Shown piece after piece: positions 62,284 to 64,000 of a DNA stretch of 64,000 nucleotides (position 1 is the first letter of the stretch; each line of letters starts with the position of its first letter). Made by a program: the position numbers and the translations under genes. Under the pieces are notes generated by a model. It saw only the letters and a list, made by a program, of their open reading frames with translations, ran no database searches and was not told where the DNA came from. This stretch comes from Acorus gramineus (Eukaryota > Streptophyta > Magnoliopsida > Acorales > Acoraceae), in contig CM060853.1 in the NCBI GenBank assembly GCA_030737835.1, forward strand, positions 20,518,895-20,582,894, given 5' to 3'.

Positions 62284-64000
62284 TGTTAGAATAAAGAAAA
62301 GAGAATTCTTATTATTATAATAAAAAACCTAAAATATCATAAAAAGAAACTAAGAAAATAAGGAAATGAATAATATAATAATAATAATAATAAAGACACA
62401 GTATTCTCATAATAATGACTCTTTAACACTCCGTCTCAAACTCTGAAGGGTAGAACCCTTAAAGTTTGCACAAAAATGTTGTTGGAGGCAGGGCGCTTGG
62501 AAGTAGGGTGCATGGAGGCAAGGCAGCAGAAGAGGTACTGAAGGAAGCGCAAGGATGTGCGGAGACAGCAAACAAAGCACGCATGACGTGCATGGAACAA
62601 GATAAATCGGCTTGTGAAAGGGCAATATCAAGTAATCTCATTGCTAAGTGGCGGGAAAAAAACTTGTAAAAGAGTGTCATCACCCGTGAAATGGTGGATT
62701 CAGCAAAACAACACAGCTGAGACAACATTCTTCGAGCTAGAGAGATAAGCCTGTGAAAAGTGGCAACACCTGTGAAAGGGTGGATCCGGCATTCTCGACG
62801 CGTGTGCAAAACAATACAGTGGAAACAAAGGCACAAAAATGTGTGCGAAGGTAGCAATGCTGTGAAAAGAAACTAGTCATGTGCATGAAACACGGAGGAT
62901 TGTGGTCGACCAGCAACATCGACAAATAACAATTTCTGTGTATGAAACACAAAGGAAAGCGGTACGGAAGACCACAGAGAAATCCAAATAAAGAAGATGA
63001 CAAAAGAATAGAGATATTAGATGAAGAAAAGAAACACCCAGATGCATAGAGAATGAAAAAATGATCAAAATGAGTACCAAGATGACTATATTCGGAGTTT
63101 GAATGAGTCCGGAGCGGTCGGAGAAAGAAAACGACGAAAAACGAAAGGTGGCGGGCCGGCGGTGACAGTCTGGTCGGGCTCGAATTAGGGTTTGGTAGGG
63201 CTAAATCAGAGTTCGTGAGAGCGGGCCGGGTGGGCGCTTGTGCGTGTGCTTGGGCGCGCTGGGGTGAGGTCCTGGGAGATCTAGGCACACGCTGACAGGC
63301 GCGGAGGAGATCCTGGGAGATCCGGGATCGTGCGCATGAGAACGTGCTGGCCATCGAGGTGCGACAGGGCACGATCGAGGTGCAACAAGGCGCGTGCAAG
63401 GTGCAGATGGGCAGTGCGCGGGTGGGGAGCAGGTGTTGGATGCCTGGGTGTTGGGCATGCTGGGTTTGGGATCTGTGCACATGGATCTGGCGGGGAACAA
63501 GATCCCAGGGATCTCGGGACGCGGGCACGCAAGATTCGGACGCGCTGGTGATGCGTGGACGGGCGCGCAGGGAGTTTGGCAGTGTAGATGTGCGCGCAGC
63601 TAGTTGATGAGGACGTGCGCGTGGCTAGTTGGTGCAAACGTGTGCGGCTGAGCGCGGAGTGGGCACAGGAAGATGCGCGCGTGGACGGGTGGTCACGCGT
63701 GAGCACGGGTGCAGCTCATAAGCGATGTTGTGTGCGCCCGCAGGTGGACTGAGCGGCTTGGGGTGGCGCGATGCGGCACAGGGCAATGCAGCAATGGTGC
63801 GGGATCATGCGGTCAGCGCGATAGCAGAAGACGGGAACGGCGCACATCTACGCGGGGGTGGCCTCGGCGGGGTACGGATCTAATTCTTGAGGGCGTGACA
63901 GAGGCACAAACAAAGCGACGGACAGCGGAGCGTCGACTATCTCACAAAATAAAAGTCCTCCCCCGTTCCGATTGAAGACTCCTCAATCAGAGCAAGGAAG
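62284..64000 (-). mobile_element. Second copy of the non-autonomous LTR element, truncated by window end
   Basis: The 3' LTR is 62284-62428 (TGTTAGAATAAAG to TTTAACA in + orientation). A purine-rich tract (minus strand) precedes it. The interior is GC-rich towards 64000, with blocks shared with the first copy, for example TTGAAGACTCCTCAATCAGA near 63975, matching TTGAAAACTCTTCAATAGGA at 24532. The 5' LTR and PBS lie beyond the window. No retroviral-type protein is encoded. Confidence 0.75.

Noticed and set aside
62737..63528. 263-codon open frame on the minus strand
   Set aside because: GC-rich interior of the second LTR element; overlapping open frames in several phases are expected from base composition. 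No known domain.

Overview
This is nuclear DNA of a flowering plant. It is AT-rich, genes are sparse (six in 64 kb), all are split by GT-AG introns, and the space between them is filled with MITEs, Mutator-like foldback elements, tRNA-derived SINEs, LINE remains and LTR retrotransposon pieces. The species cannot be fixed from the sequence. No bacterial, organellar or viral gene system, and no CRISPR array, is present. All gene models were built by hand from reading frame, splice sites and recognised protein motifs.

Layout: (1) 1-1405, an inverted-repeat element with a nested MITE. (2) 2081-5355 (-), a small Gag1-like clamp (DUF4050) protein; its leader probably starts near 7800, and it faces a divergent thioredoxin-like gene (8618-11123, +, TRXL3-3 type). 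(3) 12385-16524 (+), a nine-exon METTL21-type lysine methyltransferase, convergent with (4) 17940-20773 (-), an apoplastic alpha-L-fucosidase of the FUC1/GH29 type. (5) 22736-24781, a complete non-autonomous LTR retroelement with both LTRs, PBS, PPT and TSD. A second member enters at 62284 and runs off the window end. (6) 30607-37325 (-), a 13-exon PTST2/3-like plastid starch protein with coiled coil and CBM48, including a 14-nt micro-exon; a LINE 3' end sits in intron 2. (7) 37557-39387, two Mutator-like TIR elements, one carrying GC-rich, coding-like captured sequence. (8) 42607-43430 and 52831-53875, two solo LTRs of one family, each nested in a MITE; the second carries arrays of hairpins. 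(9) 48598-49865 (-), an R2R3-MYB factor of the RAX/MYB36/MYB68 clade. (10) 54-62 kb, a cluster of foldback elements with 9-bp target duplications.

The genes are unrelated housekeeping or regulatory plant genes (starch granule initiation, N-glycan or xyloglucan defucosylation, protein methylation, redox, transcription) and form no operon or cluster. The most unusual points are the in-frame TGA and tandem exon duplication in the DUF4050 gene, the 14-nt micro-exon of the PTST gene, the non-autonomous GC-rich LTR family, the paired Pack-type elements, and the hairpin array in the solo LTR.
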